From Albimonas marina (GTDB lineage Bacteria; Pseudomonadota; Alphaproteobacteria; Rhodobacterales; Rhodobacteraceae): DNA of 64,000 nucleotides. The stretch is from the NCBI RefSeq assembly GCF_029223255.1, contig NZ_JARHUC010000008.1, positions 1 to 64,000 on the forward strand, written 5' to 3'. The notes under the pieces were generated by a model. It searched no databases. It worked only from the letters and a program-made list of their open reading frames with translations, and was not told the DNA's origin. Shown piece by piece: positions 1-7,137 of this stretch. Both the position numbers and the translations under genes were made by a program. The number at the start of each line of letters is the position of its first letter. Position 1 is the stretch's first letter.

Positions 1-119
1 AGCCCATAGGCAATGTGCCGCCCGCAGAAGCCGAAGCCGCATTCCACGCTGCGCTGGAAACGCGCGATGTGGCCGCGTAGCTAACGAACATCGGCCTCCG
101 GCAGACCCGGAGCGGTTCA
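1..119 (+). mobile_element. Right end of an IS3-family insertion sequence
   Basis: The window opens inside an IS. The last 26 codons of an IS3-type transposase are followed by a GC-rich terminal inverted repeat at 91-119 (begins TCGGCCTCCGG, ends GGAGCGGTTCA), which has the look of IS3/IS150-group ends in alphaproteobacteria. The left part lies outside the window, so neither completeness nor target duplication can be judged. It interrupts or borders the phage-like element that follows. Confidence 0.75.
3..80 (+). CDS. IS3-family transposase, C-terminal fragment (cut by window edge)
   Basis: Only the last 26 residues are visible, reading PIGNVPPAEAEAAFHAALE and then TRDVAA before the stop. 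This is the typical tail of the IS3 OrfB integrase-type transposase, in which an I-G-N-x-P-P-A-E motif sits about 25 residues from the end. The catalytic DDE core lies to the left of the window. The stop codon is 10 bases before the terminal inverted repeat, as expected for this family. The call rests on this short tail together with the adjoining repeat. Confidence 0.7.
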   Translation, partial: PIGNVPPAEAEAAFHAALETRDVAA

Positions 120-226
120 GTCCGACCCGGCACGTCCTTCTCAGCAGTTCCCCCGGTGTCGGTCATCGCGGCCTCCTGTCGGAAGGGGTAAGGGGATGTT
201 TCACATCATGTCTGGTCTAGGTCGGC

Positions 227-280
227 GACAGCTGTCGGAGACGGTGTCGCGACACTGTCCGTCACTGTCGTGACGACAGT
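227..280. promoter_or_regulatory. Cluster of three palindromes
   Basis: Three dyads are packed into 54 bases: GACAGCTGTC (227-236, perfect), GTGTCGCGACAC (244-255, perfect, extending to a 20-bp imperfect dyad at 240-259), and ACTGTCGT-G-ACGACAGT (264-280). All share a GACA/TGTC core. They lie immediately 3' of the DUF1376-like gene, whose stop is at 283, and 107 bases from the IS3 end. They could be operators for a leftward gene removed by the IS, or replication-protein binding sites. Function is not known. Confidence 0.5.
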
Positions 281-282
281 TC

Positions 283-981
283 TCAGCGCGCTTCCCGGCG
301 CCTCCGTTCCTCTTCGATGTCGGTGATTTCGGCGCCGATCATCTCGGCGTAGCCCAGGAAGATCAGCGCTGAGCGTACCGCCTTCCGGGTGATGTCGCTG
401 CCGTTGCCCTGCACATGCTCCAGCACGCGCATCTGGAGGCCCTGGTCGGCGATGACGCGACCCGGCAGTTTGTTCCAAGCCATCTGCTTGCGGACGCGCT
501 CCAGGTGCTTGGAAAGAACCCCTTCCTGAGCGCGGCTCTTCCGCTTCTCGATCCCCTCGACCGCCGCGACCACCGCCGCGGTGAGCTTCGGGTGATGGAG
601 ACGCACCTCCCAGCCCAGGTCGATGAAGCCGGGGTCCGCGCAGCACAGCACCGGCTCCCACCCGCGAAGGGCGCCCCGCTCTCGGTAGACGAGCCATGCC
701 TCCAGCGTCGAGGCGCTGCGGGCGGGTCCGATGCCGGCGAGTTCGCCCAGTTGAGCGTCGTTGTCAGGCAGCGTGCCGGCCGTGTCCTGCGCCGCAGCCT
801 TGCCCCAAAGCAGATGGCCGAAGAACCCGGCAGCGGGATCGACTTCGCCGCGCCAGCTCGACTCGTTCAACTCGTGGAAGTCGAACTTGATCCACGAGCC
901 GCTGAGCCTCTGGCCGAGGGGAAGAGGGTAGACGGCCAGCCCGGGCGGCGGATCGAGGTAAGCGCCGTCATGCTCAGCCAT
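283..981 (-). CDS. Phage protein resembling DUF1376/YdaU replication-associated proteins
   Basis: This 232-residue protein begins with an 80-residue segment (FDFHELN, then GTLPDNDAQLGELAGI) resembling the N-terminus of DUF1376/YdaU-type phage proteins. In those proteins it is a winged-helix-like module linked to replication initiation. The C-terminal third is basic and helical and ends in an Arg-rich tail. Its start overlaps the stop of the upstream 92-residue gene by 8 bases, so it is probably the last gene of a leftward operon with the DUF2303 and DUF6378-like genes. The replication role is inferred from the family resemblance; no catalytic motif is visible. Confidence 0.55.
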   Translation of the reverse strand: MAEHDGAYLDPPPGLAVYPLPLGQRLSGSWIKFDFHELNESSWRGEVDPAAGFFGHLLWGKAAAQDTAGTLPDNDAQLGELAGIGPARSASTLEAWLVYRERGALRGWEPVLCCADPGFIDLGWEVRLHHPKLTAAVVAAVEGIEKRKSRAQEGVLSKHLERVRKQMAWNKLPGRVIADQGLQMRVLEHVQGNGSDITRKAVRSALIFLGYAEMIGAEITDIEEERRRREAR

Positions 982-1252
982 CGGATCGGCCCTCCCGCCC
1001 CTGCAGCAGCTGCACCGCGGCGCGCGCGACCTCGACCCGCGCGCGTTCCCAGTCGCCGGTCTGGTGGGGCGAGCGGATCGCCTGCAGGACGTCGTTCGGG
1101 TGCAGGCCGGCGGAGGCCGCCCAGATCACGTGCTCGACCGCCAACGACTGCGCGCGCTGGAACAGGCCGGCGTCCGCAGGCCCGTCGAGCGCCACGGGGC
1201 GGCGCAGATGCGCCGCCGCCGATAGGGCCGTGACCTCGCTCGCCAGGGCCAT
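974..1252 (-). CDS. Hypothetical phage protein, 92 residues
   Basis: This small ORF is not recognised. The longer open frame continues upstream, but the reading from the ATG at 1252 (MALASEVTALSAAAHLRRP) looks like a normal helical protein, whereas the upstream extension is Arg/Pro-rich and lies antiparallel to nothing plausible. That start sits 11 bases after the stop of the DUF2303 gene. Its end overlaps the next gene's start by 8 bases, consistent with translational coupling in the leftward operon. No domain or membrane segment is seen. Confidence 0.6.
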   Translation of the reverse strand: MALASEVTALSAAAHLRRPVALDGPADAGLFQRAQSLAVEHVIWAASAGLHPNDVLQAIRSPHQTGDWERARVEVARAAVQLLQGREGRSDG

Positions 1253-1263
1253 CGCCGGGGCCC

Positions 1264-2091
1264 TCAGGCGCGCGACGCGACGCGGCCGCGGTGGATCGGC
1301 ATGTCCGGCAGGTCCACGGCCACCGAGTCGACCAGCCGGTCGAACTCGGCGTCGAGCAGCTCCTCGAGGCGGATGATCTGGACGCGGAAGGTCAGCTTCC
1401 CGCCCTCGCCGATGTTGTAGGCCAGCCGCGCCGCCCATTCGACCGGATCGCAGCCGGTGAAGACCGGGGTGCGCAGCCGGATCAGCTTCGGGCAGGTGAC
1501 GGCGCCCTTGGTCTGGTCCGTCTCCTCGAACTTGAACTGGCGCTCGCCCGTCGAGAGGTTCACCGCGGACTTGAACTTCACGTCGCGGATGACGTCGAAG
1601 TTCTGCGCGACCTCCATCAGGTCGGCCGCCTCCGGCTCGATCGCGTCGAAGCACCGATCCTGCAGGAACTCGGCGAACTCCCGCTGGCCCATCGGCTTGT
1701 CGTGGACGTCGTGCCAGCCGGCGAACGCGGGCGTCAGGGTGGCCGGCCAGGTCGCGCGGTGCGTGGCCCAGGAGGCGCCGCCCGCGCCGGGCCCGTGCCA
1801 GTCGATGTGCGCGACGACCTCCCGTTTCTCCAGCGACGCCATGACCCGCGTCCGGCCGGCGTCGGCGAAGTCCTTCACGTAGGCGACGAAGCTCGACGGC
1901 GTTTCATGCACGACGTCGGCGCGGACGCGCTTCGGCTGGGCGCGGAACTTCTCCAGATCCTCGAACCGGACCGTGGCGCCTTCGGGCGTGATGATCGCCA
2001 GCGCCTCGTCGGGCGCGGCGACGGTCTGCAGCTCGGCTTTCGGCAGGTGCTCCCGGGCGGCGTCCAGCAGCGTGCGGGTTTCGGTGTTCAT
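1264..2091 (-). CDS. DUF2303 (YfdQ) family protein
   Basis: This 275-residue protein matches the YfdQ/DUF2303 family, found mostly in prophages. Family landmarks visible here are the central HIDWHG block with the following His/Trp-rich stretch (about residues 95-130), the GQREFAEFLQDR segment (about 135-150), FKSAVNLSTGERQF (about 175-190), and the hydrophobic RTPVFTG and LTFRVQIIR strands near the end. The biochemical role of the family is unknown. It lies in the leftward phage operon, 48 bases downstream of a 106-residue partner often found next to DUF2303. Confidence 0.8.
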   Translation of the reverse strand: MNTETRTLLDAAREHLPKAELQTVAAPDEALAIITPEGATVRFEDLEKFRAQPKRVRADVVHETPSSFVAYVKDFADAGRTRVMASLEKREVVAHIDWHGPGAGGASWATHRATWPATLTPAFAGWHDVHDKPMGQREFAEFLQDRCFDAIEPEAADLMEVAQNFDVIRDVKFKSAVNLSTGERQFKFEETDQTKGAVTCPKLIRLRTPVFTGCDPVEWAARLAYNIGEGGKLTFRVQIIRLEELLDAEFDRLVDSVAVDLPDMPIHRGRVASRA

Positions 2092-2139
2092 GGGCGGGCT
2101 CCTCGGCTCGCGATGACAGGGGAACGGGAACGACGACGA

Positions 2140-2460
2140 TCAGGCCTTCGCCATGCCGCCGGGGATCGACCGCGGGCCGAACTCCAGTTCGTCCTTCGGC
2201 GGGGTGCGGGTGAGGTCGTGATCTTCGGTCGGCCAGTAGAAGGCTTCGCCCTGGGGCCGCTTCGGCAGCGTCGCCTTGACGTCCGCCTTGACCTTGAGCG
2301 CGCTCTCGCCGTTCGGCTCGACGGTCAGGGTCACCACGACCTTGCCGGACTTGCCGTAGCGGGTGACGTCGCGCACCACCTCGCGGAGCATCTCGTCGGC
2401 GTTCTCGACCAGCGAGCCGCCGTCATGGCGGCCGAGCGCCATCAGGAAGGAACTGTTCAC
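2140..2460 (-). CDS. Hypothetical phage protein, 106 residues
   Basis: A compact protein with a beta-rich centre (KVVVTLTVEPNG, then LKVKADVKATLP) and a tail containing EAFYWPTEDHDLTRTPP. Small proteins with this layout commonly accompany DUF2303 genes in alphaproteobacterial prophages; no function is established. Its ATG overlaps the stop of the upstream DUF6378-like gene by 4 bases, which supports the start and indicates coupled translation. No signal peptide or membrane segment is seen. Confidence 0.65.
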   Translation of the reverse strand: MNSSFLMALGRHDGGSLVENADEMLREVVRDVTRYGKSGKVVVTLTVEPNGESALKVKADVKATLPKRPQGEAFYWPTEDHDLTRTPPKDELEFGPRSIPGGMAKA

Positions 2461-2759
2461 GGGGTCGTCTCCTCTGCTGAAACGGAAAGGGCGGCCGAGG
2501 CGGCGGCCTCGCCGGCGAGGGCGAAATAGGCGGCGCCGTCGACGAAGCTGTCGGCCCGGTGCGCGCCCTGTTGGGAGCGCACGGCCTTCAGCATCACCAT
2601 GAACAGCCAGCCCTGCGTCTCGGTCAGCCGAAGGCCGGTGACGGCGGCGAAGGCCGCCACGGTCGCGGCCATCGACCGCTCGCCCTCGGGCCGGTCATAG
2701 GTGCGGGCGCGGTCGGCCATCTCGGCTGCGGCCTGGGCGAGGATGTCGGGCGCGCTCAT
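2457..2759 (-). CDS. DUF6378-like phage protein
   Basis: A 100-residue helical protein with an N-terminal RARTYDRPEGERSMAATVAAF segment, a central WLFMVMLKAVRSQQG helix, and a HRADSFVDGAAYFALAGE helix. This order (RAxTYG-type start, a helix with repeated Met/Leu, then a D-S-x-x-D-x-A-x-Y motif) matches small phage proteins annotated as DUF6378, some of which resemble MazG-type all-alpha folds. Whether it hydrolyses nucleotides is unknown. It overlaps both neighbours by 4 bases, so it is firmly inside the leftward operon. Confidence 0.6.
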   Translation of the reverse strand: MSAPDILAQAAAEMADRARTYDRPEGERSMAATVAAFAAVTGLRLTETQGWLFMVMLKAVRSQQGAHRADSFVDGAAYFALAGEAAASAALSVSAEETTP

Positions 2760-3649
2760 GCCGCCGCCCTCAGTTCGGCCGCCTGCGCGATCAGCCTCTC
2801 CAGCCCTTCGTCTCCGACATGCATCCCGATCGCGAGCGCCGCCTCGGCCTCGGTGCGGGGCTCAGCCGCGACGCGCTCGCCGAGCTGCTTGGCCACTCGC
2901 GACCAGATCCACAGGCAGGGCGTCTCGTCGAAGGTGACACGCTTCGGGGTGTGGTCCGGCGCCGGCGGGGCGAGGCGTGCCGCGACGCCGGCTTTCGATT
3001 GCGCGACCAGCTTGCCCACCTGCGCCGCCCGACCGCGCTGGACGAGCGCCGCGCGCAGATCCGGGTCGAAGTGCGCCAGGACGCGCGAGACGACGCCCTC
3101 GGAGGAGCCCATCATCTTCGCCACCTCGCGGACGCCGGAAGCCTCTCGCGCGAGGTCGAGGATCATGAAGATCCGCTCCGCGGTGATGCCATGGCTGCTG
3201 CGCCCCGCGACGAAGTCCGCGACCCGCTGGGCGATGTCGCCGCCGCCGTCAGCCTTCCGCGCCAGCGCCATCCGCATGTCGGAAATGTCCGCCATCGCCA
3301 GTTCCCTCTCGGCTTCCAATGTCCGTGCCTGCCGACTCGCCTCCTCGAGCGCGGCCCGCAGCTGGGCGCGGTCGCGCTCCAGCCGCCGGCACTCGGCCGA
3401 TCGGGACGCCTCCGCCTCCCGCGCCACCTCGACGGCGCGCTCCAGCTCGGCGAAGTGCTCGGCCGACGATCCATCGGTCCCAGGCGCAAGGCGCTCCTCG
3501 GCGTCCCGCGCGGCGGTCTGCGCGGCCTCGGGACCCGCAGGCCGGTCGGTCGCCGGCGCGTGTCGGCAGGAGGAACAGAAGCCGCGCCGGTCGATCTCGC
3601 CCGAGGCGAAGGTCCGCTCGCAGCGGCGACAGGTCTTCACCCAGGCCAT
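2756..3649 (-). CDS. Zinc-ribbon and coiled-coil phage protein
   Basis: A 297-residue protein of unknown function. It opens with a likely zinc ribbon (C-x2-C at about residues 7-10 and C-x2-C at about 25-28). A long Glu/Arg/Ala coiled coil follows (about 60-120), then a segment that reads like a helix-turn-helix (REVAKMMGSSEGVVSRVLAHF, about 170-190). A DNA-associated role is plausible but is an inference from these parts. It is the first gene of the leftward phage operon. A 945-base stretch without a clear gene precedes it and should hold its promoter. Confidence 0.6.
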   Translation of the reverse strand: MAWVKTCRRCERTFASGEIDRRGFCSSCRHAPATDRPAGPEAAQTAARDAEERLAPGTDGSSAEHFAELERAVEVAREAEASRSAECRRLERDRAQLRAALEEASRQARTLEAERELAMADISDMRMALARKADGGGDIAQRVADFVAGRSSHGITAERIFMILDLAREASGVREVAKMMGSSEGVVSRVLAHFDPDLRAALVQRGRAAQVGKLVAQSKAGVAARLAPPAPDHTPKRVTFDETPCLWIWSRVAKQLGERVAAEPRTEAEAALAIGMHVGDEGLERLIAQAAELRAAA

Positions 3650-4594
3650 AGCCTCACTCCGAAAGGGCCCGCCGGCGCGCGGCCGGCGGGCAGGTCAGGG
3701 AGGAAACGTCCAGGCGGTGAATCCCGACGCCGCCCGCCCGCTGCGATCCCTCGCGGCAGGCAGACCTGGTGGCCGGGGCGCGCCCGGCGACTTCGCAACG
3801 CGTGGAAGGTGTCGTCGAACTGAGAGTGCGACGAAGCCCCGAATGGGAAGGTTGGGCGGCCCGAGCCGACGCTGCACCGCTGGGACGGGCCGCCCTCAGG
3901 GCGGCGATGCCGGCCCTGCGCGGACGCGGCCATGGAGTGCGAGGGAGAGGGAGGCCACGCCGTCCCTGACGGTTGCGCAGCGCATTACCGAGAGCAATCC
4001 CGATCAATAGCCATCGGCTGAAAGACTGTCCCGCAGACCGGTGGCCGACGATGCATTGGATGCCTGCGGCCGGCGCCGCGTCCGCCGCGCGCAAGCGGCC
4101 GACCGGCGAAAGAAACCGCCAGCTGGCCCAAAGCCAGCTGGCGGCCAAGTCCAACAGGAAGTGTACCTTATCATCCCCGGGCGAGATTGCTAGCGCGTCG
4201 GGGTCAGGGCGGACCACGCCGAAAAACCGGAAAGCGCGGCCGAGCCGAGGGAGGTCGGCCCGGCCGCAGTCGCCCCGCGACCGTTTCACGAGCTTGACAG
4301 ACAGGTGGATGCCGAGGCCGCGGGGATTGGAATGGATGCCGGGCGTCTCGCCCCCGGCCGGCGCCGCGTGGCCGCATTCGACGCTTGATCGCTGCCCCGC
4401 CGAGCCACCCTGCGCGCGCCGTTGATCCCGAAGGGCATGCGAACCTGCGCCGGAGCGGAACCCGGTCAAACCCGCGCAGGGATCGAAGACGCGCCCCGCC
4501 CGAGAACCGGTTCGAGATGACCGGGCGGGACGCTGGCCGGCAGGCGCCGAGGGGGAAGGCGCCGGCCGGATGGGATGGGCGAGCGGGAGGGCGA
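3650..4594. other. 945-base stretch without a convincing gene
   Basis: Open frames cross this stretch on both strands, but their translations are Arg/Pro/Ser-rich with no recognisable domain and poor start contexts, so none is annotated. The stretch contains a strong dyad at 4116-4144 and a loosely repeated block (TGGATGCC followed by GGCCGGCGCCGCGT near 4056-4081 and 4332-4369). It presumably carries the promoter of the leftward operon beginning at 3649. A spot with lower GC at about 4145-4200 is the likeliest promoter position. Confidence 0.5.
4116..4144. repeat. Perfect 12-bp inverted repeat with 5-base loop
   Basis: The arms are CCGCCAGCTGGC (4116-4127) and GCCAGCTGGCGG (4133-4144), with loop CCAAA. 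Each arm itself contains the 10-bp palindrome GCCAGCTGGC, so the site is both a hairpin and a tandem pair of identical palindromes 16-17 bp apart centre to centre. No T-run follows on either strand, so an operator for a dimeric regulator of the leftward operon is more likely than a terminator. Confidence 0.6.
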
Positions 4595-5071
4595 TCACGA
4601 CGTCGCTTCCCGGGTCAGGCGGGAACGCGCGACGGCGATGCTCTCGGCCGCGAGGTCCAGGTCGAACTGGAGGCGTCGTCGCTCGGCGGGCGTGATTTCC
4701 GCGCCGCCGGGGCCGTGGGGGTCGGTCGCCTCCAGCATGTGCGCGCCGATCTCGCCGGCAGCACGGGCGATCGCGGCGACGGCCGTCGACAGCGTCCGAT
4801 CTTCGCCGGCCAGCTCCCGCACTTCGGCGCCCGCGAGCGCGGCGAAGTGCCGGGCAGCGACCAGGGCGGCGGCTGGGGAGAACCCGGCGACCTCATGCAG
4901 GGCCGAGACCGGCATCCGCCGCCCGTTCGTCTCGGAAGGGTCGCACCAGTGCGAGAGGGTAGCGGCGTCGAAGCCCAGCTCTGCCTGCACCGCCCTCCGC
5001 CGGGCGGCGTCGAGCGCGTCCGAGATCATCGCGGTGGCGGAGCCGGCCGACTGGATGCGAGGGGCGCCCAT
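4595..5071 (-). CDS. Putative phage regulator, CII/Cp76-like
   Basis: A 158-residue protein. The central part (LGFDAATLSHWCDPSETNGRRMPVSALHEVAGF) has the pattern of phage CII/Cp76-type regulators: a helix-turn-helix followed by a W-x-x-P segment and a short helix choosing between states. The second half is helical (about 75-150). I chose the ATG at 5071; an upstream start at 5146 would add 25 low-complexity residues without a clear ribosome site. It is transcribed away from the VasI-like cargo gene, and the assignment to CII is by pattern only. Confidence 0.5.
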   Translation of the reverse strand: MGAPRIQSAGSATAMISDALDAARRRAVQAELGFDAATLSHWCDPSETNGRRMPVSALHEVAGFSPAAALVAARHFAALAGAEVRELAGEDRTLSTAVAAIARAAGEIGAHMLEATDPHGPGGAEITPAERRRLQFDLDLAAESIAVARSRLTREATS

Positions 5072-5232
5072 CGTCAAACCCCGGCCGAGTTGTTGCGTTG
5101 CGGCGGGACGCGACGCGCCGCAGGGTTCAGGCCACGCGCCCCGCACCAGTGTTGGGCGAGGTTGAACGAAGGGACTCGATCAATGCAGCCGAGGGGGCCA
5201 CAATGCCGACGGATTTCAGAGGGGGACCTATT

Positions 5233-5841
5233 ATGCTCCGGTTTTTGATCTGGCCGGCCGTCGCGGGAGCCTGCGCCGGTGCAAGCTTTGCCATGGCGGA
5301 AGCTGCCGACTGCGCCTCCATCAGCCAGGACCTCGACCGTCTCGCCTGCTACGATCAGGAGTCCGGGCGAACCCCGACGCCCTCGACCGCAATGGCCGGG
5401 GCATGGCGCGTCGATACGTCTGTCTCCAAGTTCGACGACCGAACCGATGTATTCCTTACAGTCGCGTCCGAAGAAATTCCGCATTGCAGCTGGAACCGCG
5501 AAGGCGAACCGGTCTTCTTGACGATTCGCTGCCTTGAGAACACCACCGCCTTGGTTGTCGATACGCCGTGCCACGTTACCGACAACCGCAACTATGGCGA
5601 AGTCGACATGCGCGCGGACGATGAGCCCACAAGCACGGTTAGGATGCGCGCCAGCACGAACAACCAGGCACTCGGCCTTTGGACCGGAGGTCGAGCGATC
5701 CCTGTGGTTAAGCGCCTCATCGGCAAGTCCACGCTTCTGGTGCGGTTCACGCCCTACAGCCACAGCGCGGAGACGCTGACCTTCAACATCTCCGGTCTGG
5801 ACACCGCCATCCCGCGCCTTCGCGAGTCTTGTGGATGGTAG
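5233..5841 (+). CDS. VasI/TagO-like type VI secretion-associated protein (prophage cargo)
   Basis: A 202-residue secreted protein. The hydrophobic start (MLRFLIWPAVAGACAGASFA) is a signal peptide ending near AEA at about residue 24, followed by ADCASISQDLDRLACYDQ, the N-terminal signature of the VasI/TagO family. The body matches that family throughout: C-x-W near the centre, RCLENTTALV, ASTNNQALGLW, LLVRFTPYS and a final R-x-x-CGW. TagO is a periplasmic/outer-membrane accessory of type VI secretion, but VasI-like proteins also occur outside such loci, and no other T6SS gene is here. The ATG at 5233 follows AGAGGGGG and precedes the signal peptide directly. Confidence 0.75.
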   Translation: MLRFLIWPAVAGACAGASFAMAEAADCASISQDLDRLACYDQESGRTPTPSTAMAGAWRVDTSVSKFDDRTDVFLTVASEEIPHCSWNREGEPVFLTIRCLENTTALVVDTPCHVTDNRNYGEVDMRADDEPTSTVRMRASTNNQALGLWTGGRAIPVVKRLIGKSTLLVRFTPYSHSAETLTFNISGLDTAIPRLRESCGW

Positions 5842-5879
5842 CGGCGCGGGATCCGGACTGGCCAACGTGACCTGCGCGA

Positions 5880-6164
5880 TCATGCGGCCTCCGCCTCCTC
5901 GCCGTCAGCGCGGGGGAGACTTGCGAGCGCTCTTTCCGCCGTTTCATCGCGGCGCATGTGAGCCAGAAGCATCCACTCGGCCGTGATCTCGGCGAAGCCG
6001 CGTTTCTGCGCTGCGGCGACAACGGCAGCCTGATGCTGCGACGGGATCCGACCGGACCGGGCCCACTTGTGGACTGCGGCCTCCTTTGCGCCGACCTCAT
6101 CCGACATCGCTCGGCGGGTAGGCCAGCGATCGATCAGGTCGCGAATATGGTTCTCGCTGCTCAT
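5880..6164 (-). CDS. Cro-like / YdaS-type phage DNA-binding protein
   Basis: A 94-residue protein with a helix-turn-helix in its first half (TRRAMSDEVGAKEAAVHKWARSGRIPSQHQAAV, about 16-48). The motif ends in the W-x-x-S/R-G-R-I-P pattern of Cro/YdaS-type phage regulators. It diverges from the XRE repressor gene across a 90-base region with two operator copies. One of these lies exactly in the spacer of its probable promoter, reading TTGACC with the operator in the following 17 bases. This is the expected position of a Cro or early leftward gene. Confidence 0.7.
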   Translation of the reverse strand: MSSENHIRDLIDRWPTRRAMSDEVGAKEAAVHKWARSGRIPSQHQAAVVAAAQKRGFAEITAEWMLLAHMRRDETAERALASLPRADGEEAEAA

Positions 6165-6178
6165 GGTCAGCCACCCTA

Positions 6179-6195
6179 ATGGAAAAAACGTCCAT
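6179..6195. promoter_or_regulatory. Repressor operator O1 (ATGGA-N7-TCCAT)
   Basis: This is the first of four sites with the dyad [A/T]TGGA-N7-TCCA[T/C]; its sequence is ATGGAAAAAACGTCCAT. On the minus strand it follows TTGACC after one base, so it fills the spacer of the presumed promoter for the Cro-like gene. It is 42 bp (four helical turns) centre to centre from O2, which favours cooperative binding on one face of the DNA. Confidence 0.75.
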
Positions 6196-6220
6196 CGGTC
6201 AATCGTGGGAAAACCTTAGA

Positions 6221-6237
6221 TTGGAAAAAACATCCAT
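6221..6237. promoter_or_regulatory. Repressor operator O2 (TTGGA-N7-TCCAT)
   Basis: Sequence TTGGAAAAAACATCCAT, nearly identical to O1. It lies 17 bases before the ATG of the XRE repressor, so binding would block or tune repressor transcription (autoregulation). Confidence 0.75.
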
Positions 6238-6254
6238 AGAGACATCATGCGCGC

Positions 6255-6548
6255 ATGAAGAATGATGGCGACCGACAGCCCCAGGAGCTTGATCTCGTTG
6301 CCGAGCGCCTCGTGGCACTGCGAGAGGCGCTCGGCATGAAGAGCGCGCATTTCGCCGATGTCATCGGCGTCGATCGGTCGAGCTATTCGAAGATCGAGAG
6401 CGGCAAGAAACCGCTGCTACCGCCTGTGGCGCTCAAAATCTGGAAGCTATTTGGCGTGGATATGAACTTCATCTACCTGGGTCAGATCCGCGGCCTCCCC
6501 GAGAGCTTGTCCAGCACGGTCACCCAGAAACTCACGAAACGTAGTTGA
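6255..6548 (+). CDS. XRE-family phage repressor (short CI-like)
   Basis: A 97-residue DNA-binding protein with a canonical XRE helix-turn-helix: LVALREALGMKSAHFADVIG, then VDRSSYSKIESGKKPLLP (about residues 17-55). It has no C-terminal peptidase or dimerisation domain of the LexA/CI type, so it would not respond to RecA by self-cleavage. It diverges from the Cro-like gene and is bracketed by four copies of one operator, two upstream and two between its stop and the next gene. This makes it the probable lysogeny repressor. Confidence 0.8.
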   Translation: MKNDGDRQPQELDLVAERLVALREALGMKSAHFADVIGVDRSSYSKIESGKKPLLPPVALKIWKLFGVDMNFIYLGQIRGLPESLSSTVTQKLTKRS

Positions 6549-6688
6549 TACAGTTCGTGAACCCCGAGCCCAGATAGTCGGCTTGCGGCGAACAGCATCC
6601 GTGTGCCGAATGGGTATGCGTCCATCTAATCCCCCCAAGTTTGTTCTCTATGCGTTCATGATGGGCCGCATCGACGGCTACAGCAATG

Positions 6689-6705
6689 ATGGAAGTTTTA
6701 TCCAC
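6689..6705. promoter_or_regulatory. Repressor operator O3 (ATGGA-N7-TCCAC)
   Basis: Sequence ATGGAAGTTTTATCCAC, the least exact copy of the phage operator. It is 31 bp (three helical turns) centre to centre from O4. The pair lies upstream of the rightward gene set starting at 6772. Confidence 0.65.
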
Positions 6706-6713
6706 AATCCGAG

Positions 6714-6736
6714 TTGACTTTGGAAGAAATGTCCAT
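6714..6736 (+). promoter_or_regulatory. Operator O4 within a rightward promoter
   Basis: TTGACT (6714-6719) is followed directly by the operator TTGGAAGAAATGTCCAT (6720-6736), which occupies the 17-base spacer of a presumed promoter for the rightward genes. This mirrors the arrangement of TTGACC and O1 for the leftward gene. The -10 region (CAACTT) is weak, so the promoter itself is less certain than the operator. Confidence 0.65.
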
Positions 6737-6771
6737 CAACTTCTCCTCCGTCACCCCCGACGGAGGACCCC

Positions 6772-7137
6772 ATGCCCGCCCCCAACCGCAAAGCCATCGC
6801 AACCGCCGTCACGCCGCGTATGGCCGAAGCCGGCGCCCGCGCCCTGCGCGATCTCCTGATCGACGGCGATCTCGCGCCGGCCTGCGCCGCCATCTACTCC
6901 GCGATGGAGGACGAGCGCCTCTCCGAGCATGCCTTTTCCGGGGCCCGGCCCGGTTATGACGAGGCCCCCGCGCCCGCCGCCCACGCCATCGTCGACGCGC
7001 TGGTGCGCCTCGAGGCCGCGATCCTCACGTTCATCGCCAACGACAGCGACGCCGACATCTTCGACGCCTTGGTAGAGGAGATCGCGCACGCGCGCCGCGC
7101 CCGGCTCGAGTTCGCCGCCGCGGGGGCGCGGACATGA
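6772..7137 (+). CDS. Hypothetical phage protein, 121 residues
   Basis: An acidic, all-helical protein not recognised from sequence. It has a short basic start (MPAPNRKAIATAVTPRM) and then Ala/Asp/Glu-rich helices, with no membrane segment, signal peptide or metal motif. It is the first gene after operators O3/O4 and therefore probably the first gene of the repressor-controlled rightward transcript. Its stop overlaps the start of the MerR-type gene by 4 bases. Confidence 0.6.
   Translation: MPAPNRKAIATAVTPRMAEAGARALRDLLIDGDLAPACAAIYSAMEDERLSEHAFSGARPGYDEAPAPAAHAIVDALVRLEAAILTFIANDSDADIFDALVEEIAHARRARLEFAAAGART

Noticed and set aside
3654-4598. Minus-strand frame of 314 codons in the gene-free phage stretch
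   Set aside because: Arg/Pro/Ser-rich, no domain, crosses the 4116-4144 dyad and a loosely repeated block; likely an artefact of high GC.
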